From: Rhizodiscina lignyota
Taxonomy: Eukaryota; Ascomycota; Dothideomycetes; Aulographales; Rhizodiscinaceae
DNA: 64,000 bases
Reading direction: 5' to 3'
NCBI GenBank assembly: GCA_010015805.1
Contig: ML978123.1
Span: 3,038,001 to 3,102,000 of the forward strand
This document shows, piece by piece, positions 12,501-23,576 of this stretch (within the stretch, counting starts at the first letter, position 1; every line of letters starts with the position of its first letter). A program made the translations under genes and the position numbers. The notes below the pieces were generated by a model. It ran no database searches and was not told where the DNA came from. It saw only the letters and a program-made list of their open reading frames with translations.

Positions 12501-13127
12501 CACATTAAGAAGACACACCCTACGGAAACTGAACGAAACCAATCTCTGACGGATCAGGAAGTACATGACAGCGTACCTGGAAGACCCGCCGAACAGGACG
12601 CAATCGAACAAGATCAAGAACTCGAACGGGACATGACAGAACAGACCACGGCCGACGAAGGCACGATCGAGCAAGCCACAACCGAACAACGCTTATTGGA
12701 ACAGAGTAAAATGGAGCTTGTTGAGCCACCGGAGTCGCCACCGGAGATCCAGGAATTGGGCATGTGGCGACGAAAACGAGCGCAACCGACAGAAATTCGA
12801 TGCGACTTCTGTCCCAGGGTCTTTACGAAGAGCTTCAATTTAAAATCGCATCTTCGAACCCATTCAGACAATCGACCATTCAGCTGCGATGAATGCGAAA
12901 AACACTTCGCTCGCAAAAGCGATCTTGTCCGCCACGAGGCCACACATACTGGGGAAAAGCGTCATGTGTGCCATGGCATACTGAGTGATGGAACACCATG
13001 GGGTTGCGGGAAGTCATTTGCTCGTGCAGATATCTTGGCCAGTCACCATAAATCTGACTCTGGTCGGGCTTGTTTCGAGCCTCTTCTCCAAGAGCGGGAA
13101 CAGGAGTCAGTTGTTCAGCAGCGCTAA
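9596..13127 (+). CDS. NLR-like STAND protein: N-terminal domain, NACHT ATPase, C2H2 zinc fingers
   Basis: Fungal NOD-like (STAND) protein of 1048 residues from eight exons whose phases close exactly. The N-terminal ~200 residues contain FVWGPMKFLLQ and EAFTELLDAYEQIGE, resembling the conserved N-terminal domain of fungal NACHT proteins (DUF7708-type, by memory). The NACHT core has a P-loop GVPGAGKT (residues 284-291, split by the intron 10624-10676) and Walker B YIILDGIDEC (about 379-388); a winged-helix-like region follows. The C-terminus lacks ankyrin, TPR or WD repeats. Instead it has two C-x4-C...H finger-like units from Cys789, a Glu/Gln-rich linker (about 860-925), two canonical C2H2 fingers (Cys941-His961, Cys969-His989) and a degenerate third. 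Intron 1 (9860-9909) is of GC-AG type. NLRs of this kind act in fungal non-self recognition and regulated cell death; the zinc fingers suggest nucleic-acid or protein sensing, which is inference. Confidence 0.88.
9860..9909 (+). other. GC-AG intron in the NACHT gene
   Basis: The exon ends ...TTC GTC TGG and is followed by GCAAGT; the acceptor is GTTTAG. Removal joins FVW to GPMKFLLQ in frame, the expected motif of this domain. No GT donor is available at this point, so a GC donor with an otherwise perfect consensus is the best explanation. Confidence 0.75.
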
Positions 13128-13603
13128 ATGGAAATTGTGCTCAGTCAGAGGCCTTGAGTACGATAATCGTGTAGCTGCAGAGTGAAAATCATGATTCAGC
13201 ACATAATTGAAAGTATACCAACATTTCACACCGAAATCTCTTGGCTCAAGTGCTGGCGACGGTGCGACCTTGACCGGCGCCATAACTATGGATCTTGGTG
13301 CTAGAAATTGTCGGAGACTGAATACTATGTAGGAAGGACTTTTGGGTGAGACCCAGCAGCTGTCTCTTTAGAGGCTCTTGTGGAGCTTTGAAGGATGAAT
13401 TGTATTAATCGACTTTGCTACGGCAAGCAAAATTCACAAACGTTACGCCGTACCTGCAGTACTCGGATTAACGATAAAATTGTCCGGATATAGAAACGGC
13501 TCAGCTATCTCCCACGGTGAACGCCTCATTGTTGTTTTAATATCGAAAACTGTGTGTGAGCAAGGTCCCTGCAACATCATTGGTGTAAACGATGCTAGAG
13601 AAC

Positions 13604-13672
13604 CGGAACCTGCATGCTAGGATCCCCTCGACGCCCCAGAGGATCCTGTGCCCTGGCTATGGGTTCCGGTCG
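13604..13672. repeat. Nested inverted repeats
   Basis: ACCGGAACC near 13605 pairs with GGTTCCGGT near 13665. Inside lie AGGATCC and GGATCCT elements that can pair with each other. Function unknown. The arms are short and the structure is imperfect between them. Confidence 0.4.
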
Positions 13673-14165
13673 TCATGATGATTTGTTGCACTGCCTCAGC
13701 CACCGCACCGCTACGTAATGACCTGCAGCGCTACACGGCTCAGCTGTGCTGCTGAAGTGAGGCTCTATTGCTGTTTAAAACGCAAATCTGCGTATGAGCG
13801 ACGAAGCTCAAATATGATTGGCTAAACACGGACGGGTGCTAAGCACACGAAGGAGATATCGCATATTCCGAATAGACCTTTTGAAGAGAGGACGCCCGGG
13901 TATGAGCAGTGTGCTATCCGCCTTTTCGCTGGTAATTCGTGGAGTCATGTGAGAAAATTTAAAGCTGCCTAGACTCTGAACTTGTGCGCCTTCTATTTTT
14001 ATGGCGAACCTTCTAATTATAGAGCTGTGAAAGACTCTATGGAGTACATAGCGACCAGCTTATCACTGCGTACAGCTGGGTTGGCAACGCCGCGAGAGGC
14101 GGAATTACTTGTGGATGTTTTGTACGTCTAAAGAGCACTTAGGAATGTTCAGTGAGTTGTTAAAT

Positions 14166-14190
14166 TCTCTCGAAACAATCTTTCGAGAGA
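14166..14190. repeat. Perfect 10-bp hairpin
   Basis: TCTCTCGAAA at 14166-14175 and TTTCGAGAGA at 14181-14190 with a 5-nt loop CAATC. It stands alone in a gene-free region; no function recognised. Confidence 0.75.
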
Positions 14191-14268
14191 TAAATCTCGC
14201 CATATAAATCTCAAGTGATGGCTGAGCCCTTCATCTTTGGTCAAACCTCTTTGTGACTTTGCGACGAG

Positions 14269-14288
14269 CTAGGTATCTTGGTACCTAG
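14269..14288. repeat. 7-bp inverted repeat
   Basis: CTAGGTA at 14269-14275 and TACCTAG at 14282-14288, with a 6-nt spacer. Function unknown. Confidence 0.6.
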
Positions 14289-16493
14289 CGTGTACCCGAA
14301 TTTAGGCTCGTCACCGGGTGCCTCTGTACCCCTGAGCAGTAATGCCACCTTAACCACCAACCGATGCATCCTCTCCATATTTTGTTCGTGAACCAATGAA
14401 TGTTATCGCCTGCTTCTCTGTTCATACTCAAGCATTCATGTGATTTTTTTTCTATTACACTACAATAGCAATCTCCTCTTCTAGGAGAGAATTGTCAGTG
14501 CGATAGTTATCTCCCGAACTGTCCCTAGCGGCGGCCGCCTGAGTGCCGCCTAATGTCGTTCAACGTCGGAAACACAAATAACGTTACGGAGTCCTCCAAA
14601 GCCAGCAAAGAGGGATTGCAACGAAGCAAAAGATAGAAGAGAAGGAGCCGTCAGCATCGTCGTCGCATACGGATTTCGACACTGCAATGAAACATACATA
14701 CATAGACATTGCTCTCCGAGAGCTATCCAACACTGGCGGAAGATTCCTAACTTTTCTTTGCTCTCTTTACATTTTGCCCTAGAGTTATCTGCAGCCCCAT
14801 CCTCTACAGTCTGATACGAAGTTACTCAACAACACGCTGGGGTTGCCTCAACGAGCTTCGCCGGCTAGAACGCTTCTGGATGGGTTGGGTTGGATAAAGG
14901 CGGGCCGGTCCGTCTCCACATTTGCTGCAATGGGTATGAGGTTTATCCGTGTATATGATGAGTATAAGATAAATCAGCAGCACGGAGCAATTGGTCGAAG
15001 CGAGAAGTATTAGAGGCATTTAGTTGCGCGAAGCGAGGATCTTATGCAGGCATGGACGGCTCCGGGAATTCCCCAGATTTTCCTTTCTCCACACTCTCCC
15101 GCCTTCTCCATCCTGCGATGCAACCGTTTCGGCTCACAGACACGATTTGTTGGCTCCACTCTTTCTCCTTGCCTGAGGCTTTACAATTCGCAGGTCGTAT
15201 CTTTGCTTTTTCGGATAAAATCAACAAAGCTTCGTCAAGGACGGTTAAATCTTATGATAGAAACCCATTCTACCCTTACCGAAAGCTTGTTCGGACTTCA
15301 TCGGCGAAGCCGGTGCCATTGTCCCTACATGGCTGGGCAGCAATCACTTCCGTGATGTACCCCAGATTGGATCTGATCCACTTTTGTCAGCACTTTGTGG
15401 AGCTACCTCACCTCGCTACGACCATCTCACGCATGTACGAATGTCGAAGCCGTGGATGCTGAAAGGGTCTCAAACGCAGAGACATTTCTTCCTTGCGAAA
15501 TCCCATGCGAGCCCTCCTAAATAGTAGAGTTTGCGGACTAATACGAAGTATCTGATGGATGCACCTTTCATCGAGACTCTGCCCCCATATACCGCAGAAG
15601 CGGGCAGGAGTGACCAAAATTTGGTCGAGCGAAAGAGAGGAGCTGAGGCCTTGACAGCGAAGCAAAGTATTGTCCCACCCTCTTGCAGAGCAGGCATCGA
15701 ATGGCCAGGTGACCTTTGGCGCTTGCGAGACATCGTTGCTCCTTCTGCTGCGGGTAAGGATGTTTCGCATTCCTGTCCATGCCATTCTGCGAGAAAGTAT
15801 CTGTTCTCTTCTTGGACCTACTCAATTATCCATTCAACTATTCAATGGCCAACGTCTCCAGGGCTTCCAGTATATTCATGGCCCTGCCATTTATCTCCAT
15901 TCGAGCCATACAGTTTCTCGTCCAACTCTTTGAAACCACAGGGGTACCTAAAGGCGTCAATGATCCCCTTCTTTTCACGGAATACAAGATTAGTAAGATG
16001 AAGCCACGTCGTTGCGCTTGAGCCTGGCTGCCTGGGGCATCCTGCAAGCAATGTCAGAAACGGGTGATTACCAGATTAGTGAATGCAGCAACTGCTCGGT
16101 TGGGAATTCAATTCGCATGTAACAAAATCACATCCAAGGAGCAGCGATATTCCAATAGACACTCAATGCCTCCTTATTGCATTTTTGCCTCTGGTCAGCA
16201 ACACCATGGATTGTTGTTGCTGTCACTAAAGTCTCTTTTGCCGGTGCTTGCGAATGCGATTGCGAGGTTGTAAATGGCTCAATGGCAAGACCAGTCACGG
16301 TCCTCTTCATTAAACCCCTCCAGCAAAATAATTTTCCGTACGCTCAACGAAAGCCAACGCCTCGTCGTTGAGTTATGGCTAAATGCATCCATGGATGAGC
16401 AAACCTTCATTCTGAAGGACATTGTCGCCAGTGTACCACGACGGCATCGATGGCCAAGCGACGACGACGAAGGACGAACGGAGTCTAGAGAAG

Positions 16494-16499
16494 TATAAA
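16494..16499 (+). promoter_or_regulatory. TATA box of the 8-Cys secreted protein gene
   Basis: TATAAA, followed by G, 126 nt before the start codon at 16620. The same element lies at almost the same distance from the other small secreted protein gene at 34147. Confidence 0.55.
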
Positions 16500-16619
16500 G
16501 AGACGTGTCGTTTCGTCGATAACCTTTCTCATCAGCAACAGCCTCGATCTCAACCTCAAGCCCACAGCAATACCAAGCACCAGCTTCATAGCTCCAACCA
16601 AGCTCTTCAAACAATCAAA

Positions 16620-16939
16620 ATGCGTTTCGCTGCCATCACCGTCATCTCTGCCCTCGCGGCCATCGTTTCTGCCTCCGCTGTCCCTGAGGCCAAGGCCATC
16701 GCCGCTGAGAAGCGCGCTCCCAGCCTTTCCTTTCCAAAGGAAATGTTCAAGCGTGAGGCCAAGTCTGAGGTTTGCAACTGCTGCATTGAGGAGGTGAGTC
16801 GACCATCAGATAAATGCGATTTTTCATCGGATGAATTTTCTTTCTCGACGAGCACCAACTGACAAGTTCATAGTTCATGACCATCGAATGCTTCTGCTGC
16901 TCCTCTGGACAGACTTGCGGTCCATTTGGCTGCGACTAG
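16620..16939 (+). CDS. Small secreted cysteine-rich protein (candidate effector)
   Basis: Predicted secreted protein of 79 residues. Two exons (16620-16793 and 16874-16939) flank an 80-bp intron with GTGAGT donor and CATAG acceptor; phases match. The N-terminus MRFAAITVISALAAIVSASA is a clear signal peptide. A short acidic/basic propeptide region follows with two dibasic KR sites (about residues 34-35 and 45-46, Kex2-type). The C-terminal ~30 residues hold eight cysteines in a double CxCC pattern (CNCC, then CFCC eight residues later, then two more), ending GPFGCD. The profile fits a processed, disulphide-rich secreted peptide such as an effector or antimicrobial peptide. No named family was recognised. 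Confidence 0.75.
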
Positions 16940-17268
16940 ACGCTACAATGAGAATGACTGAGATGGGGGCTGATGGAAAGTTTTCGGAGAGTATTAAGAG
17001 AGATCAGGGGCAGGGGTAGTTTGGCGGAGGCGTTGAGAGCAAGGCTGGAATTGTATTAGGGACTGCCAAGATTAAAGACGGATGCTTCTAGTGGTTCGGA
17101 ATAATTGTGAAGTATTCATGAGACGTCTCTTATGGTACATTTACAGCCAATAAAACGCCTTGCTCTAATCTTTCATGCCCTCTTACGTTGATCAAAATGA
17201 CAATGTGAGATCGCTTGTTCCTGAGAAAATAACGAGCAAGCCAATATCATGCGATGTGAACATTAATA
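16940..17268. other. Intergenic region
   Basis: 3' flanks of two convergent genes. Nothing else recognised. Confidence 0.5.
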
Positions 17269-18442
17269 TTACCAGGGACCGTTTCCGTATGTGCGGAAAG
17301 CTGATGGCTGGTTGGGAGCATAAGCCGGAGGGACCGGGGAGGTGGATCTTGGAGGCAGAGCAGGGGTATTCTCTTCAGCTGCTAGACGCTCCCGTGAACC
17401 ATCCTGGCCCTCCAAGGAAGTCAACATCTCGTACGACGTGCCATCCGACAGTATACTCTTCCCTGCCTTCTTCGCTGCTTTGGCAGCCTTCTTCTCGGCC
17501 TTGTATTCCTTTCGGCTTGGTAAATCGCTCTCCTTCCCTGGCATGATGCGGCCTGGGTGCATGATGTTGAAGAGGAGGATTGCGATCCACATTGGGGTCG
17601 TGTCGAAGATATACATGAATACCTCATGATTGGGGATACTGCTGTTGAGGCCGGAAGAGTATTCAATCAGGCGGAAGATGATGCGGACCGTGATCAGGGT
17701 CAGTACGGTATAGAGGACGTAGAGTAGCCGAAGAGCGCGAGTCTGAATCTCGAGCGACGACTCACGCACGACACGGCGTTGGAAGCGGATGGCGATGTAG
17801 ACGAAAACGAGTATGAAGAATTGTTGGAAGCCAACGCCTCCCATGTAGATGTGCAGGCCGGTCTAAATATTGCAGTTAGCACGTGCGACAGCGCAGGAAC
17901 GCGAGAGGGGTTCCTACCAGGATCTGACTCTCAGAAATGTTATCTCCCGATGCGGAGCTGGCCCCAAGAACTTGAATGACGAAGGCGACGAAATCCAGCA
18001 GCACAAAGTACGTGCCAAATCGCCTGGCCTTGATCTTGAACAGCCTCTGGTCCGGAAGGAAGTTGTGCACCATTCGCCCCATGATTTGATAGACGTAGGC
18101 ATTGGTGAACAGTGGCGCGACAAGGATGATGACGAACCATAGCGCATACCATAGCGTGCTTGTGGGGTTGTTGATCGAGATGATACGGAACACAAAGACC
18201 AGCATCTGCAGTATTGCAGAGATGATAATGACTATCGAATACGCCTTGCGATGGATGATGGCTTGGACTATGTGCGCTATGACGAGGAATCCAAACATGA
18301 CAGCCCAAAAGTATGCGACGCCGATGTTTGCTGGAGTGGATGTTAGCCCCTGACTCATCCTGTTGCGGTGTATCGAGATCTACGCACGACAGAAGTTCCA
18401 GTCCGTGTCCTTTGGTTCGATTGCTTTGCATGTCGGCCCCAT
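17269..18442 (-). CDS. RTA1-like lipid-translocating exporter family protein
   Basis: Seven-helix membrane protein of the fungal RTA1 family (members include yeast Rsb1 and Rta1, linked to sphingoid-base export and resistance to 7-aminocholesterol). Three exons (18442-18388, 18330-17918, 17862-17269) join in phase to give 353 residues. The N-terminus MGPTC...WNFCPNIGVAYFWAVMFGF has the usual short extracellular start and first helix. Family-typical motifs include AYVYQIMGRMV and, in helix 5, GVGFQQFFILVFVYIA. After the last helix (FDTTPMWIAILLFNIMHPGRIM) comes a cytosolic tail of about 90 residues, first Lys/Ala-rich and then Pro-rich. Substrate unknown. Confidence 0.9.
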
Positions 18443-19399
18443 TTTGATATTAGCTTTGTGAGTCGGTGTGAGTGAGCGTGGCAGTGATGAGTGAGTGGTG
18501 TGGTGAAAGTCGTGCGACCAATGTCAGAAAGTGATGGGGCTTGAGTAGAGACAATGAGAGAGCGAGAGCAATTGATGCCTTGGAATTGATACAGACTCAA
18601 TCGAGGAGAAAGCGAAAGGCCTATATACTACTTGCCTGTGCCCTGAAGCCGCAACCTCGCCAAGGCCGCGAATTCCTTTCGACGTGGAGATCTCCAAATT
18701 CGTTTTGGTGGAGGAAGGCGCAGGCTGCATTCGTAAGCCAGATATGGTTCTGTGCCTTGATATTTAGGTGTAAATACAGCGTTCATTTAGGAGGCGTGCC
18801 TCATGCACCCGTACATCATGCCATGTAGCGGTGGTTTAGCGGCGTTGCGGCTGGAGATGAAGGCGTGAAGTCGTCACCTACACGAACGAGGCGCTGCGAC
18901 GACCCTGCTAAGCGACCCGATTGGCCCGTTCGTTAATCCTACACGCGAGGAGTGGGCGATTCATGGGCAGCGAGCTAGCAGAAAGAAGCAAGGTCTTTAC
19001 GATAGGGCACGCATGGGCTGTGTCAGTGTCACGTGACGAAACTCCATGCTATCGACGCCCACAGCGACTTCGGGTTGCCCGAGCTTGCCTCTCTGAGCCA
19101 GCGTTACTCCGAGCACAATCCTGCGGAGCAAAAACGCACCGCCGAGTGCCTAAGCCACCAACTATTCGGCCGCCCCTCTGCCGTGGGACTGCTGTTCATC
19201 TTTTAACCGCGAGCGCCAAAGGAAACCACTATAAACTCGCAAAGTCCGCCATAGTTGGGTTGTTGGCTCGTCAAATCTCTCGTCTATTAGTCTTCCGGCG
19301 ACCACGCGGCGACCGCATTGCGTCTCGGTACCTCCACCGCGCCCGTTCTCAGCTTATTCGTGCGCTCGGCTTGCCCACAGCTGCCTTATACGCTGATCC
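18443..19399. other. Intergenic region
   Basis: Divergent upstream regions of the RTA1-like gene and the Zn2Cys6 regulator. An open frame at 18921-19403 shows no family resemblance and is not called. Confidence 0.5.
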
Positions 19400-22032
19400 A
19401 TGACCTACCTCACGAATGGTGTGTCCACATCCTACGCACTAGCCAACAACATCCCCAAAATGAACCGAATAATACCTGAAATGCTCCCAAATGGCGAATC
19501 ACCTCCGACCTTGGCTAAACGTCGGCGGAAAGCGACTGGTCCGAGAAGCAAAAACGGCTGTCGAACATGCAGGTGAGCCATGCCATGTCCCGCGTGTTGG
19601 TGTGTAGGTACTGGGGAAATGCAAATCGGCCCTCCGCTTTGTCAGGTGCTACATCTCTATGTGAAACGAAATGGACAAAGCCACTCTCGAGACTTCACTC
19701 TTAAGGGTCCAGTTGCGAGCCTGTCGGAACTTTATCTGCTCTCGTATCCTGCTACCCCTTTTAAGATCTCGTTTACGCCCTTGCTACATGCAAGAACAGC
19801 GCTTCGATATGGACGGCCAGAGTGGATACGGCGATGGCCTGCCTGTCGGGGACTCTCCTGGTCTCCCTCCATTCGACCTTTCACATAGTAGCCTGGTACA
19901 AGAGGAGGGGTTTTGGACTTGCATACCCCAGTAGCCTGCTGCTCGCAACCACAACCGGAATAGGCTCGCTAACCGTGAACAGAATACGACGTGTCAAGTG
20001 CGACGAGCACAAACCCGACTGTCAGAAGTGCTCGAGTACAGGTCGAGCATGCGAGTGGTTTTCTGCAGAAGATGCAAAACAGAATTCCATCACACCGGAG
20101 CCAGAAACATTACTGCTGAAACCAGTGTCGAACAAGAGGATCTTGCTGCCGCTGCCGGATTCTCCCTTCTCAACTCCAGAGCAGAGCCGAAGCTTCACCT
20201 ACTTTCGCCAGCGAACCGTCTCCCAACTGTCCGGAATTTTCGACACCGAGTTCTGGGATTTTGTCTTATTACAAGCAACGCATCACAATGAGACCCTTCG
20301 GCATGCTGTTGTCGCCTTGGGTGCTCTTCATGAACGCTTCGAGAGCTGTGATCCAACTGTCCTCGCCTCCAACAAGGACTACATTCAAGGCGGCTTTGCC
20401 CTTCAAGAATACATCAAAGCAATCGGTACTCTTGTCAGGCCATATCAAGCATCCAACCGCTGCCAGGTGAGTCATACAGTACATTTTATTATTTTTATCG
20501 ATACTGCCGACCCGACGAATGCTTGAATCACTTCAGCTGCCTACGAATATGCGTTAGCGTTGGGGTCGTAGCTACATATACTCAAACTCCTCTGGAGGGC
20601 TGTGTGATCGATGAGTTGAAGCTACGTCACGGCTCACTCAGACCTTTTTCCGAAAGAGAAGAGATTCGTCGATGTCGAATTTTCCCTGGAAAGCCTCGAA
20701 CTGTGCTAACTTGTCCTACTACTTTCAGGCCGACGTGTTCCTTGTAGCATGTTTGCTATTTGCCGCCTTCGAGGCCCTGCGGGGCCACTCCGGATCTGCA
20801 CTCTCTCACGTCCACGCCGGTGTTCGCATGCTTGCGGAAATAGCTGGACAAGATAGTCCGGACGAGTTACCGCGGTCTACACCTCCGAAGGTACTCGACC
20901 GTCCTTTGGTGCCTCTGCATATGCTCGTCATGCTCTTTACACGCCTGGACACACAATTGCGCCAGTTGCAGGGGAATGACAGTTGGCCGAAATGTATAGC
21001 CAGATCATGGCAGTTTCCTGAGCAGGGTTTCTGTGCGCAGATTCCGGATGCTTTTACGTGAGTTACCCTTCCTTGAAATCGTCCTGTGTAGTCATAAGTT
21101 GTCGTGTCGATGCTCCAGTCATGGCCAATCGGCATCCGTGGCACTGACGCTGCTCTGGACGTATGCATCCGAGAGTATTTGAGTTGGCACCGTGTCTGAG
21201 AGCACACAATGTGCGGACAGCAGATGTAGTTCAGAATTTGCTAATGTGTGCTTCACAACTTAGGTCGATCGATCAAGCTCGCAACTCGATGGATTATGCC
21301 TGGAGCGACATGATACAGCTGATCGAAGAAGGACGGCCGGAAGTCGCGACTTGGCCGGTACATGTCAATCGCAATTTTCAAACATATTTAGATCGACAAG
21401 CGCTTTACGCGAGATCTATGCGGTGGTTACGCGCATTCGATGCATATGTCGAAAACCCCGAGACGAAGCTGTCGCCGAAAGAACGAAAGGCAGCAAAGTC
21501 GCTGAGGATGTCCGCCGTCATTGGAGCCCAAGCCCTTCAGACTGCAGGCACCGAGAGCGAGATGGACTACGATCAATTTTATGACACTTATGCCGATTCC
21601 GTCGAGATGGCTGCGGAAATTGTCGACGATCCGTGCGGGGACCTGCTGGAATATTCGCTCGACTCGCAGTACAAGGCGATACCAAAATTCCAATTGGACA
21701 TGGGCATCATTGTCACCATGTTCGAGACCATCTGGAAGTGCCGCGACTCTCGAGTGCGACGGAAGGGGATCGCGATTTTGGAACGGAACCCCCGACAGGA
21801 AGGGCTGTGGGACGGAGTGGTGACTGCAAAAGTTGGACGTGAGATCATGAAGCTTGAACAAGGCGACTTAATAAGCGATTATCGTGCCGAAGAGATACCA
21901 GACTGGCGCAGAGTCCTTGAAGTTGACATTAACTTCGACCGCGAGGAGAGGAAAGGCATCCTGATGTTGGCAAAGGTTGCGGGCCAATACGATCCAACGC
22001 GAGTCTGGGTACACAGGACTATCGCGTGGTAG
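19400..22032 (+). CDS. Zn2Cys6 transcription factor
   Basis: Fungal binuclear-cluster regulator. The cluster is assembled across the first intron: CRTC on exon 1 and IRRVKC...C..C......C on exon 2 give the C-x2-C-x6-C-x5-C-x2-C-x6-C spacing, preceded by a basic KRRRKATGPR stretch. Four exons (19400-19572, 19983-20466, 20729-21057, 21264-22032) close in frame at 584 residues. An ATG at 19460 is an equally possible start (564 residues). The C-terminal part is the general fungal regulator region (DVFLVACLLFAAFEALRG, then ...SIDQARNSMDYAW). The introns are unusually long for this window: 410, 262 and 206 bp. An intron inside the zinc cluster is common in this class. Target genes unknown; the RTA1-like gene is divergently oriented upstream. 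Confidence 0.85.
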
Positions 22033-23576
22033 TGTGGGAGATTGGAAACCAGATGAACCGGTTGAGGACCACCGAAATCGAACCCATTTTCTGGAGCGAG
22101 CTCTTACCTAACCTCTCTGCGACGGACACAATCACAGTAGAGGGAGGGCTTACAGAATGTGCGCGGAGGATTAAAAAGCTTCCTCCTGGCGGTCATTCAT
22201 GACTGGAGAGGACACGAAATCCAACAAGAGCCTTGTAGTCATCTCCGATCACAAGCTGGAGATACCTTGGTGTCACGCAGAAGAGCGATGTCTCCCTCTC
22301 GTGACTGACCACACACGGTCGCGCACCGCATGGAAGAGGAGGCCGATTCTACCACAATATCGCTGAGATACGGGTGCATGCAACTGAGAGAGATTGGTCG
22401 TGATCACTTTCATCATCTGTGGGAACAAGTGCGAGCGGGTAGAAGAGTATTCTGACTCAGTGATATTACTGATTGGGGAAGCTCCCGCAATCCAGGGAAG
22501 ATTATCAAATGGATGTTGCACTAGCGACCAACCGAGGGTGCAGACCACTGGAAAGAGCTTGCCGTTTTAGTGAAGCCGCTCGCTGGGGATGCGTGCGCGC
22601 TTAGCAGAAGGACATCGAGTGCCGTTCACGCTGGAAGTTGGAGACCTGTTAGCTCTGAGAGGGCTGTGTTTCTTGTACAAGCATACCTCTGCATCGCGTT
22701 CTGCGTCCGAAGATCAATTCTTGCTAACATCGTTAACCTCCTTTTGACCTCATTTTTTGTGAACTACCTTTCTTCATATCTGTCCGACTTGAGTATGTCG
22801 ACCCTAGTCAGACTCAAGCGTCTCGCTTCCTTGGACATGCCGACCCAGAAATCTTTGTATCTTGGACTTTCCTCTAAAGGCCTTGTTTCGCGAGACATAT
22901 TTTCCCTTTTGTCATATCAATAACCGATTCTAGCGGTCTGGATACAGATCTCGTGCGAGAATCGATCCTCGTCAGCACGAATCAGAAGGATCATCTCGGA
23001 GTTACAGGGTTGCCATTTGTCGGAATGGGGCCGATGGACCAAACTCCTTAGAATTTCTTCTCATTCTAGGCAAGTATAGGTTCTCTATTAGCACTGGCAT
23101 ATTTACATAGCTGAAAGGCTGACTACATGTAGAAAAACAACCCCCACTTCTCGCAGTACATTCATCACCTCCACTTGTACGAGGTGGAGTTAAGATTCTT
23201 TATCGTAATCACGATCACGTGACATAATATTCGTATCCCTATCTTAGGAATCGCGCCTTCACGGGCGTTGTAACCCCGGAAAATCTCTTCGAGGACGATC
23301 GAAATTCCTGCTTTCGCACGACGTGATTATTTCAGCAGCGGCATGATGTGTGCCTGACGAGAGTGGAAAAGCTATCCAAATCCGCATAAAGCATCTACAT
23401 GTGCGTGTGCAATTGGGGAGGAGTCGTTGGACGGGCACACCGCCTTTCTTTTCTTTTCAATCAAATACTAATATAAATGCATAGCTGCATGTGGTTTGAT
23501 TCTATGTAGCGTCTGGGAATCCCTTGAAAGGCAGCGTGACATTCTGTCTGTTTGTTAATATCCGGCGTCCTGTAAC
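22033..23576. other. Intergenic region
   Basis: No supported gene. Scattered open frames below 120 codons show no family features. Confidence 0.45.

Larger units (their letters stand above)
13128..16619. other. Gene-empty 3.5-kb region with hairpins
   Basis: No supported gene. Open frames up to about 150 codons (15052-15462, 15531-16001) lack family resemblance and overlap one another on both strands. The region holds several short perfect inverted repeats (13.6, 14.17 and 14.27 kb). A TATAAA box at 16494-16499 belongs to the secreted-protein gene that follows. Confidence 0.5.

Noticed and set aside
15531-16001. 156-codon open frame, plus strand
   Set aside because: Overlapped by equally long frames on both strands, with no recognisable family or splice partners.
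19580-19888. Open frame inside the first intron of the 19.4-kb regulator
   Set aside because: Splicing over it rebuilds a perfect zinc cluster, and the frame itself has no features.
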